A program made the translations under genes and the position numbers. The notes beneath the pieces were generated by a model that saw only the letters and a program-made list of their open reading frames with translations, was not told where the DNA came from and searched no databases. From an uncultured Muribaculaceae bacterium (GTDB lineage: Bacteria > Bacteroidota > Bacteroidia > Bacteroidales > Muribaculaceae), in NCBI GenBank assembly GCA_934661195.1, contig CAKUJD010000001.1:248001-312000 (forward strand): a stretch of DNA of 64,000 nt, given 5' to 3'. The first letter of the stretch is position 1, and each line of letters starts with the position of its first letter. This document shows positions 29,261 through 37,080 of this stretch, one piece after another.

Positions 29261-29716
29261 ATGAGCATACTGAAATCGGGCGTGCCCGTTGCCCTGTGCA
29301 GCGACCACGCAGGCTTTGCCACCAAGCAAGCCATCATTGAGTATCTGAAGCAAAACGGCATCGCCTATAAGGACTTCGGCACCTATAGCGAAGAGAGCTG
29401 CGACTATCCCGACTTTGCCCACCCCTGCGCCCAGGCTGTGGAGAGCGGCGAGTGCTATCCTGGCATAGGCGTGTGTGGCAGCGGCGAGGGCATGAACATG
29501 ACCCTCAACAAGCATCAGGGCATACGCTCGGCCCTGTGCTGGATTCCCGAGATTGCCAGCCTTGCGCGCCAGCACAACGACGCCAACGTGATTGTGCTTC
29601 CCGGCCGCTTTGTGACCAACGACGAGGCCATAGCCATGGTCAAGACCTTCCTCAACACCGACTTTGAGGGAGGCCGCCATCAGCGCCGCATCGACAAAAT
29701 CCCCGTAAAGCAGTAA
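29261..29716 (+). CDS. rpiB: Ribose-5-phosphate isomerase B
   Basis: This 151-residue enzyme interconverts ribose-5-phosphate and ribulose-5-phosphate in the pentose phosphate pathway. LCSDHAGFATK holds the conserved Asp-His (D15, H16). GIGVCGSGEGMNMTLNKHQG carries the active-site Cys72 and the anion hole, and ALCWIPEIASLARQHNDANV with the PGRF strand completes the LacA/RpiB fold. A strong terminator follows. Confidence 0.93.
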   Translation: MSILKSGVPVALCSDHAGFATKQAIIEYLKQNGIAYKDFGTYSEESCDYPDFAHPCAQAVESGECYPGIGVCGSGEGMNMTLNKHQGIRSALCWIPEIASLARQHNDANVIVLPGRFVTNDEAIAMVKTFLNTDFEGGRHQRRIDKIPVKQ

Positions 29717-29739
29717 CCCTGTTTAGCGAAACCAAAACC

Positions 29740-29790
29740 AAACGAGGCACGGCAGTGTGCAGCCCGCACACCCCGTGCCCCGTTTGCTTT
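29740..29790 (+). terminator. Terminator after rpiB
   Basis: AAACGAGGCACGG (29740-29752) pairs with CCGTGCCCCGTTT (29773-29785) with one mismatch and an inner GTGTGC/GCACAC, then a T-rich tail. Confidence 0.75.
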
Positions 29791-29963
29791 ATTACCGACT
29801 GTCCGTGTGCCCAATCGCAGTCAACCAAAATCAGGGATAAGCGACAGTCAGCATGAATTGCTGCATTGCTGATTGCATGGCTTGAAAGCATAGTGTTGTG
29901 CTAAAGTGCATAAAATCAACTGTTTGTTATAAGAGAGTGGCATGCTGAGAGCACTGAAAAAGT

Positions 29964-29998
29964 ATCAATCCCAGAGGGATTGGATATGTGTAGACAGG
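29964..29998 (+). repeat. Dispersed intergenic repeat, copy 2
   Basis: ATCCC-AGA-GGGAT is followed by ATATGTGTAG and ACAGG, matching the copy at 7626-7660 in the opposite orientation. A nearby hairpin GCATTCC-AGC-GGAATGC is at 30055-30071. The rest of 29791-30129 shows no gene. Confidence 0.55.
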
Positions 29999-30129
29999 TG
30001 TGCAGAGGAGGCACAGCCGATGCGAAATGCCTGCTAACCGTCCACCCGAGCCACGCATTCCAGCGGAATGCGACAACGGACTGATGATACGTAATTGGTG
30101 TGTATTGCCCCCCCGCGATACCACATTTA

Positions 30130-30247
30130 TAGGAAAAATGTGTTTTTTGAGGGCTGAAAACGTAGGAAAAGTGTATTTTTTAGGTGTTAAAATCGCAGGA
30201 AAAGTGTATTTTTGCAGTGCTGAAATCATAGGAAAAGTGTGATTATG
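30130..30247 (+). repeat. Tandem 33-bp repeat array leading into a DUF4143 ATPase gene
   Basis: Three full units of exactly 33 bp (30130-30162, 30163-30195, 30196-30228) share TAGGAAAAGTGTATTTTT with small changes. A fourth unit (from 30229) is cut short and contains the ATG of the next gene at 30245. The third unit holds a perfect -7 box TATTTTTG (30207-30214). There are no spacers between units. The core resembles that of the array at 51275. Confidence 0.85.
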
Positions 30248-31594
30248 CTGCATAGGAAGATAGAAAAATATATCGAGAACCACTTGCTGTCGGGCAATGA
30301 CAAGATTCTTGTGGTAGAAGGTGCGCGACAAATTGGCAAGTCGTACACCATTAGGGAACTTGGAAAAAGATTGTTTCCCAACTACATTGAGCTGAACATG
30401 GAGGTTGACAAGGTTAGCAGCAGAACGTTTGCCGAGGCTAAAACCGTCGATGACTTCTATTTGGCTTTAAGCATTGTGGCTGGCGACAAGATGAAAGAGA
30501 AAGACAACACATTGGTGTTTATCGATGAGATTCAAGCCTACGACCATTTGCTCACTCTACTCAAATTTTTGCGCGAGGACAACCGGTTCACTTACATTGC
30601 AAGCGGATCGCTGCTTGGCGTGACGCTGAAGTCCACTTCATCGGTGCCTGTAGGAAGCATAGAAATTAAGCGCATGTATCCCATGGATTTCGAGGAGTTC
30701 TTGGTTGCAAACGGAGTTGGCGACTTGGTGCTGCAAACTATGCACCGCAATTTTGAACGATTGGCACCGATGCCTGATGCCATCCACCGCAAGTTGCTTG
30801 ACTTGTTCAGAAAGTATTTGCTGGTTGGCGGGCTGCCCGATGCTGTGAATGAATTTGTGAACACTAAAAATATAGTGGAAATCCGAAACATACAGAACAA
30901 CATTCATCGCATGTATGGTATTGATGCGGCAAGGTATGAAGCGGAGAACAACCGCTTGAAGATTAGGCGGATTTATGATATGATTCCGTCGAATTTGGAA
31001 AACAAAAAGAAGCGCATAGTGGCCAAGAACATAGAGAACAAGCAGGGCAAGCGCATGAGCGATTACGTTGAGGAGTTCGACTATCTGGTGTCGTCGGGCA
31101 TTGCGCTTGAAGTTAAGGCCATAAGCAAGCCGAGTTTTCCTCTGATTGCCAATAGTGGGAAAAATCTGCTTAAGTTGTATATGAACGATGTGGGACTGCT
31201 CACAGCCAAGTTCTTTGGCACAAGCATAAAGGCTGTGATTGAAGATGTGCCCAGCGTGAATTTGGGTTCGGTATATGAGACTGTGGTTGCCCAGGAGTTG
31301 AAGGCGCATGGATTTGACCTGTATTACTACGACAACAAGAAAAATGGTGAGGTTGACTATCTGATCGATGATGTGCCTAATTTGTCGGTTTGCCCAATCG
31401 AGGTTAAGTCGGGAAAGGACTATAAGGTACATAGTGCGCTTAACAAATTTTTGCAGATAAAGGAATATGGTGTGAAGAGGGCCTTTGTTCTCTCGAATGC
31501 GCAGAATGTGGAGGTGAAAGACGGTGTCACGTATTTCCCGATATATTATGTGGCTTGCATCATGCCTGATGCCGGCGATAGTGTCACGCTTTAA
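30245..31594 (+). CDS. AAA_14/DUF4143 ATPase
   Basis: This 449-residue protein has an N-terminal AAA_14 P-loop domain (Walker A GARQIGKS, 26-33; Walker B TLVFIDEIQ with D94 E95). The DUF4143 C-terminal domain contains a PD-(D/E)XK-like triad: D371 in GEVDYLID, then E386 and K388 in PIEVKSGK. The family is widespread in Bacteroidales and archaea, often in several copies, and its role is unclear. Nucleic-acid handling is a common guess. ATG 30245 was preferred over GTG 30239, which lies in the repeat core. Base composition is more AT-rich than its neighbours. A related gene is at 51482. Confidence 0.9.
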   Translation: MLHRKIEKYIENHLLSGNDKILVVEGARQIGKSYTIRELGKRLFPNYIELNMEVDKVSSRTFAEAKTVDDFYLALSIVAGDKMKEKDNTLVFIDEIQAYDHLLTLLKFLREDNRFTYIASGSLLGVTLKSTSSVPVGSIEIKRMYPMDFEEFLVANGVGDLVLQTMHRNFERLAPMPDAIHRKLLDLFRKYLLVGGLPDAVNEFVNTKNIVEIRNIQNNIHRMYGIDAARYEAENNRLKIRRIYDMIPSNLENKKKRIVAKNIENKQGKRMSDYVEEFDYLVSSGIALEVKAISKPSFPLIANSGKNLLKLYMNDVGLLTAKFFGTSIKAVIEDVPSVNLGSVYETVVAQELKAHGFDLYYYDNKKNGEVDYLIDDVPNLSVCPIEVKSGKDYKVHSALNKFLQIKEYGVKRAFVLSNAQNVEVKDGVTYFPIYYVACIMPDAGDSVTL

Positions 31595-31711
31595 TCTTTG
31601 GATGATTTCGGTAGTGGATTGGGGTGTGCCGCAAAATGGGCAGGCCCAATTTTTGGCGGTGCGCCTGGTTTGCACTAATTTTACACTGTGAAACTAACAA
31701 TGTAGAAATAT

Positions 31712-31891
31712 ATGGACAAACTTCCGCAAGACCCGTTTATGCTTATGAGCTTCGTCAACACCAAGCTGCGCGACGACTACCGCTCGCTCGATGAACTGTG
31801 CAAGTCGCTCGACATCGACCGCGCTGAACTTGAGGCCAGGCTGCGCACAGCCGGCTTTGAATATAACGAGGCTCAAAACAAATTCTGGTGA
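31712..31891 (+). CDS. DUF4250 small protein
   Basis: This is a 59-residue protein beginning MDKLPQDPFMLMSFVNTKLR and ending AQNKFW. It matches DUF4250, a short helical family found in Firmicutes and Bacteroidetes, with the conserved LPxDPxMLxSxxNxKLRD start and a DELC helix-turn-helix-like segment. Function is unknown to me. It starts a short same-strand series with the next two genes. Confidence 0.85.
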   Translation: MDKLPQDPFMLMSFVNTKLRDDYRSLDELCKSLDIDRAELEARLRTAGFEYNEAQNKFW

Positions 31892-31912
31892 TTAACTTAA
31901 TTATAGAGGACT

Positions 31913-32170
31913 ATGACCGATATTAAATCGCAACAGTTGCAGCTGCGCCGCCGCGCGCTGCTGCTCGACATTGTGTGCCTGGCCCTGTGCGGCGTGCTGC
32001 TGTGGTCGGGTTCCAACCTTGATGTGCCGCAATGGTTGCTCATAGCCGGCGCAGTGGTGGCAGTGGTGCTGATAGTGGCCGCCATTGTGTGCAGCGCCAA
32101 GGCGCGCAAGCTGGATGTTGAGCAGTTTACGGCCCGCAACAGCGACGACAGTAAAATCAATGACAATTAA
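31913..32170 (+). CDS. Small membrane protein with two helices
   Basis: This is an 85-residue protein of no family I can name. It has two hydrophobic segments (LLLDIVCLALCGVLLWSG and WLLIAGAVVAVVLIVAAIVC) joined by a short loop, with a basic N-terminus and a polar C-terminal tail, so it should lie in the inner membrane. It lies 21 bp after the DUF4250 gene and 10 bp before exonuclease III, so it is probably co-transcribed with both. Confidence 0.65.
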   Translation: MTDIKSQQLQLRRRALLLDIVCLALCGVLLWSGSNLDVPQWLLIAGAVVAVVLIVAAIVCSAKARKLDVEQFTARNSDDSKINDN

Positions 32171-32180
32171 AACGCGACCT

Positions 32181-32939
32181 ATGCTTAAATTCATTTCATG
32201 GAATGTGAACGGCCTGCGCGCATGCGTGGGCAAGGGGTTTGCCGAGGCGTTTAAGGCGCTCGACGCCGACTTCTTCTGCCTGCAGGAAACCAAGATGCAG
32301 CATGGGCAGCTCGACCTGGAGTTTGACGGATACAAAAGCTATTGGAACTATGCCGACAAAAAGGGCTACTCGGGCACTGCTGTGTACACGCGCCACACGC
32401 CGCTGGCCGTGACGCTGGGCATGGGCATCGACGAGCACGACCACGAGGGCCGCATCGTTACGCTGGAGATGGAGCAGTTCTACCTGGTGTGCGTGTATGT
32501 GCCCAACAGCCAGGACGGCCTGCGCCGCCTTGATTACCGCATGAGGTGGGAAGACGACTTCCGCGCCTATCTGCTGAATCTGAACAAGAGCAAGCCTGTG
32601 ATAGTGTGCGGCGACCTTAATGTGGCCCACGAGGAGATCGACCTGAAGAATCCCAAGACCAACCGCAAGAATGCCGGATTCACCGACGAGGAGCGGCAGA
32701 AGATGACCACGCTGCTTGGCAGCGGCTTCACCGACAGCTTCCGCCACTTTTATCCCGACAAGGAGGGCATATACTCGTGGTGGAGCTACCGCTTTCGTGC
32801 GCGTGAGAAGAATGCGGGCTGGCGCATCGACTACTTTCTGGTGAGCAACGACATTGCTCCGCGCATGGTCGATGCCAAAATCCACACCGAGGTGTTCGGC
32901 TCCGACCACTGCCCCGTGGAACTCGATTTGGATGTGTGA
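32181..32939 (+). CDS. xth: Exodeoxyribonuclease III
   Basis: This 252-residue AP endonuclease/3'-5' exonuclease of base-excision repair has the endonuclease/exonuclease/phosphatase fold. FISWNVNGLRA (Asn7) and LQETK (metal Glu) are present, with YSGTAVYTR and GDLNVAHEEIDLKNPK (catalytic Asp, Asn). The closing SDHCPVELDLDV has the catalytic Asp-His. ATG 32181 fits the family start. It meets the minus-strand GNAT gene end to end. Confidence 0.93.
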   Translation: MLKFISWNVNGLRACVGKGFAEAFKALDADFFCLQETKMQHGQLDLEFDGYKSYWNYADKKGYSGTAVYTRHTPLAVTLGMGIDEHDHEGRIVTLEMEQFYLVCVYVPNSQDGLRRLDYRMRWEDDFRAYLLNLNKSKPVIVCGDLNVAHEEIDLKNPKTNRKNAGFTDEERQKMTTLLGSGFTDSFRHFYPDKEGIYSWWSYRFRAREKNAGWRIDYFLVSNDIAPRMVDAKIHTEVFGSDHCPVELDLDV

Positions 32940-32958
32940 TGTGACGCGCGGCGTCGTT

Positions 32959-33489
32959 CTAAAGGAATACCCGCTCGAAGGCAATGCGTTCGCCGTCGCT
33001 CTGCATCACGGTGCCGCACTGGGTGAACCCGCACTGCGGCAGCAGGCGCAGCATCTGCACGTTGTCGTGGTTGGTGTCGATGCGCATGCTGCGGCAGCCC
33101 CGACGGTGAGCTTCGTCCATGAGCAGGCGCATCCATCTTGTGGCCAGATGCCGGCCAGCCATGTCGGGCGCTATGGCTATGCGGTGCACCACGGCATAGC
33201 GGGTGCCTTCGGGGGTGAGCCACTGTCCGCCCCTGATGTGGGCGTAAGCGGGGTCGTCGCCCGAGGTCACCAGAGCGCAGTATCCCACCACTTGGCCGCC
33301 GTGCAGCAGCACGCGCGCCACACCATTGGCTATGTCGGCCTCCACATCGCTTATGGCTGGGTATGAGCCTTGCCACTGCGAGCGTCCGGCCAGGCGCATG
33401 GCCTCCTTGGCCTTGGCCAGCACGGCCCAGGCCGCTGCGGCGTGGCTGCTTGTGGCGGCAATGCTTGTTATTTCGGTGTTGTCTGTCAT
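32959..33489 (-). CDS. GNAT family N-acetyltransferase
   Basis: This 176-residue protein has the acetyl-CoA-binding core of GNAT enzymes (VVHRIAIAPDMAGRHLATRW, then MRLLMDEAHRRGCRSMRIDT and a helix NVQMLRLLPQCGF). The preceding strand (GGQVVGYCALVTSGDD) fits. The substrate is unknown. Its first four bases overlap the end of the DUF2007 gene, so they are coupled. Confidence 0.85.
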   Translation of the reverse strand: MTDNTEITSIAATSSHAAAAWAVLAKAKEAMRLAGRSQWQGSYPAISDVEADIANGVARVLLHGGQVVGYCALVTSGDDPAYAHIRGGQWLTPEGTRYAVVHRIAIAPDMAGRHLATRWMRLLMDEAHRRGCRSMRIDTNHDNVQMLRLLPQCGFTQCGTVMQSDGERIAFERVFL

Positions 33490-33830
33490 ATTGCGTCGAT
33501 GTTTTTAAGCGTCAGGAAGCAGGCGGCCATGGCCACGAGAATCACCACGGCCACCGTTATCCACAGCTTGCCTTTGGCGGTGGCGGCGTCAATTTCACCC
33601 TTGTCCACCCTTTTGCCTATCTCATACTCTTTTATCACCGCCGCGGCCTTTTGCAGGTCGGCGCGGCGCACCACCACCTGCACGGTGGCCATCCGGTAGG
33701 GCTGGCCGCTGCCCGAGCCCATCACTTGAGCCTCGATGCCGTTGGTGGCCAGAATGTCGCGCACCATGGCGGCATTGAACTCAGTGTATTCGCCTAGTCG
33801 CACCAGGTCGTTGCTGCTGTCGCTTGCCAT
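33486..33830 (-). CDS. DUF2007 domain membrane protein
   Basis: This 114-residue protein has an N-terminal DUF2007 (putative signal-transducing) domain. LVRLGEYTEFNAAMVRDILA, then TNGIEAQVMGSG, and TVQVVVRRADLQKAAAVIKE match the family. One C-terminal membrane helix (LWITVAVVILVAMAACFLTL) follows. It lies 11 bp downstream of mltG and upstream of the GNAT gene on the same strand. The function of DUF2007 is unsettled. Confidence 0.85.
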   Translation of the reverse strand: MASDSSNDLVRLGEYTEFNAAMVRDILATNGIEAQVMGSGSGQPYRMATVQVVVRRADLQKAAAVIKEYEIGKRVDKGEIDAATAKGKLWITVAVVILVAMAACFLTLKNIDAI

Positions 33831-33841
33831 AGCCGGAAGTG

Positions 33842-34891
33842 TTACTTAATGCCGCGCTTGTTGAGCGCGTCCTGATATTTTTTGGCAAAAGCCCTGTGCT
33901 GCTCGTAGGTGGCGGCAAAGTTGTGGTAGCCCGAGAAGTCCTCCTTGGCGCACATATACATGTAGTTGTGCGGCTCGCTGGTGAGGATGTCGTCGATGGT
34001 CTTCTTTTCGGGCAGGCGTATCGGACCCGGCGGCAGACCCTGGTTGCGGTAGGTGTTGTAGGGCGACTTGCACTGCGTCATGGCCACTGTGATGCGGCGA
34101 ATCGAGAAGTCGCCTATGGCAAATTTCACAGTGGGGTCGGCCTGCAGGCGCATGCCGTCGTGCAGGCGGTTGATGTAGAGGCGGCCTATCTTGCCGCGCT
34201 CGTCGGGCTTTGCGCTCTCTTCTTCGGCAATAGAGGCCACAGTCACCACCTCTTCGGGCTTCAGCCCGAGGTCGGCGGCCTCGCGCCGGCGGCGGTCGGT
34301 CCAGAAGTCGTTGTAGTAGTCGTGCATGCGGTCAAGCAGCTGGCGGGCGGTTATGTCCCAATAGAAGTCGTAGGTGTCGGGCAGCATCAGGCACACCACG
34401 TTGTCGGTGTTGAGGCCATACTTGGCGCACAGTTGCGGGTCGTTGAGGGCCTGCCAAATGGAGTCGCTCCCCATCATGTAGAGGCTGCCGATGCGGTCGG
34501 CCAGCTCGCGCTTGGTGCGGATGTTGTTGAGCGTCAGAGTGATGCTGCTGGGCGCTCCGCCGCGCAGGTGGCGTGCCAGGCGCAGTGCGCTCTCACCCTT
34601 GGTCACCTTGAACGCGCCCTGGCGCTTGGCCATGTCGGCGCGCGTGAGCCTGAGCAGACTCATCACCTTACCGGCATACTCCGCGCCCAGATGCTTGGTG
34701 AGCGAGTCGGTGAGCTGCTTGTTGGTGATGCCGCGGCGAATGTAGATGGTGGTGTCGGCCTTGGCCGAGGTGAACATATAGCTGCCAAACGCGGCCACAA
34801 AAGCGGCGCACAGCAGCACCACCACTGATGCTGTTACCTTTATTGCCCGCGACGGCGATGATTTGCGTTTCGTATTTTTCTTTTTAGCCAT
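33842..34891 (-). CDS. mltG: Endolytic murein transglycosylase MltG
   Basis: This 349-residue YceG-family protein cuts nascent glycan strands in the periplasm. A basic cytoplasmic tail and one membrane helix (AIKVTASVVVLLCAAFVAAF) precede a LysM-like region (IYIRRGITNKQLTDSL). The catalytic domain has LMLPDTYDFYWDITARQLLD, then VVTVASIAEEES with the expected catalytic Glu, and QADPTVKFAIGD and YNTYRNQGLPPGPI. It is complete and heads a three-gene minus-strand group. Confidence 0.92.
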   Translation of the reverse strand: MAKKKNTKRKSSPSRAIKVTASVVVLLCAAFVAAFGSYMFTSAKADTTIYIRRGITNKQLTDSLTKHLGAEYAGKVMSLLRLTRADMAKRQGAFKVTKGESALRLARHLRGGAPSSITLTLNNIRTKRELADRIGSLYMMGSDSIWQALNDPQLCAKYGLNTDNVVCLMLPDTYDFYWDITARQLLDRMHDYYNDFWTDRRRREAADLGLKPEEVVTVASIAEEESAKPDERGKIGRLYINRLHDGMRLQADPTVKFAIGDFSIRRITVAMTQCKSPYNTYRNQGLPPGPIRLPEKKTIDDILTSEPHNYMYMCAKEDFSGYHNFAATYEQHRAFAKKYQDALNKRGIK

Positions 34892-34991
34892 GATTATATA
34901 AAGCTGTTTTTTCCGTTCGTTTTTGCAAAATTACTGCAAGTTGGCGCAACGGCAAAGCGCGGCGGGGCAAAAATCCGCCGTGGCGCACCGC

Positions 34992-35873
34992 CTATATGCC
35001 GCTCTTGCGGAACTGCTTCGGCCCCACACCCGTCTGCGCCTTGAAGTATTTGCCGAAAAACGACTGGGTGGGGAAGTTGAGGCTCATTGCCACTTCCTTG
35101 ATGCTCATCGAGCTGTAGCGCAACTTCTGCTTGGCGTCGGCCGTCACCATGCCGCTTATCCACTGCAGCGCCGAGAGGCCTGTGCGCTCCTTCAGTATGC
35201 CCGACATGTAGTTGGGCGTCAGGTGCAGCTGGCTGGCATAGAAGGCCACATTGCGCTCTTGGCGGTAGTGTGCGTGCAGCATGGCCATGAACTGCGTCAC
35301 AATGTCGTCGCCGCGCGAGGCCGCATTTGACGGCAGCGGCTCGCTGGCCACAAAGGCGTCGATTATGCGGTAGGCCGTCTCAAGCCCTGTGGCCACTATA
35401 ATCTCTTGCGTGATGCGGCTGCGCAGCGGGTTGCTGGCGCGCTGCTGGCGGTAGCGCTCGGTGAGCTCCTCGATGGTGGCTATGCGCGCCATCAGTTCGC
35501 CATACTGCTTTGGGGTGAGCTTCAGGCACGGCTCGCCTATGATGCGCACCTGCACGGGCACGGGCATCACGCTGTTGAGCGCCGACATGGCAAACTCGTA
35601 GTCGACGTTCACTGCCACTCCGCTGAAGTCCATCGACACATGCGCCACTGCCAGCTGCTGCATGGGCGTGATTATGAACATGTCGCCCTTGGTCAGATGG
35701 TAGTCGCTCCCCTTTATGTTGGCGTCGATCGAGCCGCTGTTGCACAAGAACAGGCCCACCACCCCCGACACGGGCACAAGCGTGTTGAGCCGGTGCAGCA
35801 GCGGGTTGCTGCGGTCGATGCGCATCACGCTGTATTGCATGGGGGCGGGAGTTGGGCTGTTTTCTATTTTCAT
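34992..35873 (-). CDS. AraC family transcription regulator
   Basis: This 293-residue regulator has an N-terminal cupin-like sensing domain (SGVVGLFLCNSGSIDANIKG, DMFIITPMQQ). The C-terminal double helix-turn-helix (NVAFYASQLHLTPNYMSGIL, SIKEVAMSLNFPTQSFFGKY, GVGPKQFRKSG) fits AraC/XylS. It is divergent from an RND efflux operon 178 bp away and is the obvious candidate to control it. The start at 35873 (MKIENSPTPAP) was preferred over 35921, because a TATTTTCG -7-like box lies between them on this strand. Confidence 0.85.
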   Translation of the reverse strand: MKIENSPTPAPMQYSVMRIDRSNPLLHRLNTLVPVSGVVGLFLCNSGSIDANIKGSDYHLTKGDMFIITPMQQLAVAHVSMDFSGVAVNVDYEFAMSALNSVMPVPVQVRIIGEPCLKLTPKQYGELMARIATIEELTERYRQQRASNPLRSRITQEIIVATGLETAYRIIDAFVASEPLPSNAASRGDDIVTQFMAMLHAHYRQERNVAFYASQLHLTPNYMSGILKERTGLSALQWISGMVTADAKQKLRYSSMSIKEVAMSLNFPTQSFFGKYFKAQTGVGPKQFRKSGI

Positions 35874-35970
35874 TGCTCGTGGTGGATTGTTGCTGATGCG
35901 AAAATATGCAATATTTTCCAAAAATCACGATAAATCCGTTAAATAGAACACTCATTTGGAGAAATTGACC

Positions 35971-36001
35971 TTGCAGCGGCTTGCCCCTATTTCTACTTTT
36001 G
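35971..36001 (+). promoter_or_regulatory. Promoter of the RND operon
   Basis: TTGC (35971-35974), 19 bp and TACTTTTG (35994-36001) precede the membrane-fusion gene. Confidence 0.6.
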
Positions 36002-36050
36002 CCCCAAAAAAGTAAGGGTGAACATACATATTTATAATGCAACGAGTATT

Positions 36051-37073
36051 ATGAGAAAATTCAGACTATGGCTTGCAGTGGCGGCAGCGGTGGCGCTGGC
36101 TGCCTGCAGCCACACCAAGACGGGCCGCGTGCCGGCGGCAGTGAATGTGAAGGTGGCCCGCGTCGAGGCCGGCAACGAGGCCGGAATGCGCACATATGTG
36201 GGCACGGTGGCCGAGAGCTACGGCTCCGACCTTAGCTTTGCCTCGGCAGGCACTGTGAAGAGCGTGCTCGTGGACGAGGGCCAGGCCGTGAAGCAGGGAC
36301 AGACGCTGGCCGTGCTCGACGGCACGCAGGCGCAAAATTCGCTCGACATGGCTTTGAGCAACCTGCGCCAGGCCGAGGACGCCTACCGCCGCCTGTCGCA
36401 GCTGCACAGCAAGGGCAGCCTGCCCGACATCAAGCTGGTGGAGATTGAAACCAAGCTGGCCGAGGCGCGCACCAGCGTGAGCATGGCGCGCAAGGGGGTG
36501 GGCGACTGTGTGCTGCGCGCCCCATTCAGCGGCTACATTTCACGCCGCAGCGTGGATATGGGCAACAATGTGATGCCCGGCGTGAGCTGCTTCAAGCTGG
36601 TGAAGCTCGACCGCGTGGAGGTGAACATCTCGGTGCCTGAAAACGAAGTGGCGTCGATTGCCCGGGGGCAGCGCATAGGCTTCACCGTGGCTGCGCTGGG
36701 CGGTGAGTGCTTCACCGGCACCGTGACGCGCAAGGGCGTGCAGGCCGATGCCGTGAGCCACACCTACCAGGTGACGCTCAGTCTCGCCAATCCCGGCCAC
36801 CGCCTGCTGCCAGGCATGGTGTGCAGCGCTTCGGCTCCCGTGGCCGGGGCCAAGGCCGAGCTGCTGGTGCCCCAGGAGGCCATTGCCATCAACGGCAGCG
36901 ACGACATAGTGTGGGTGGTGGCCGGAGGCAAGGCCACAATGCGCCGCGTCACCGTGGGCGATGTGTGCAACCGTGGCGTGGCCGTCACGTCGGGGCTCAA
37001 TGGCGGCGAGCAAGTGATAGTCGAAGGCCAGGACCGCGTGAGCGAAGGCCAGGCAGTGAAGGTGTTAAAGTAG
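36051..37073 (+). CDS. RND efflux membrane fusion lipoprotein
   Basis: This 340-residue periplasmic adaptor is anchored by a lipobox (ALAAC, Cys about 18). It has the HlyD/AcrA layout: a barrel-sandwich half (YVGTVAESYGSDLSFASAGT, VLVDEGQAVKQGQTLAVLDG), a helical hairpin (about 95-150), the second lipoyl half (LRAPFSGYISRR) and a beta-barrel and membrane-proximal domain. It links the RND pump to the outer-membrane channel. ATG 36051 was chosen as it gives a clean signal. Confidence 0.92.
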   Translation: MRKFRLWLAVAAAVALAACSHTKTGRVPAAVNVKVARVEAGNEAGMRTYVGTVAESYGSDLSFASAGTVKSVLVDEGQAVKQGQTLAVLDGTQAQNSLDMALSNLRQAEDAYRRLSQLHSKGSLPDIKLVEIETKLAEARTSVSMARKGVGDCVLRAPFSGYISRRSVDMGNNVMPGVSCFKLVKLDRVEVNISVPENEVASIARGQRIGFTVAALGGECFTGTVTRKGVQADAVSHTYQVTLSLANPGHRLLPGMVCSASAPVAGAKAELLVPQEAIAINGSDDIVWVVAGGKATMRRVTVGDVCNRGVAVTSGLNGGEQVIVEGQDRVSEGQAVKVLK

Positions 37074-37080
37074 GCGCGTT

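Noticed and set aside
30130..30247. CRISPR array
   Set aside because: Units are contiguous and alike along their whole length, with no unique spacers and no cas genes nearby. The same holds for the array at 51275.
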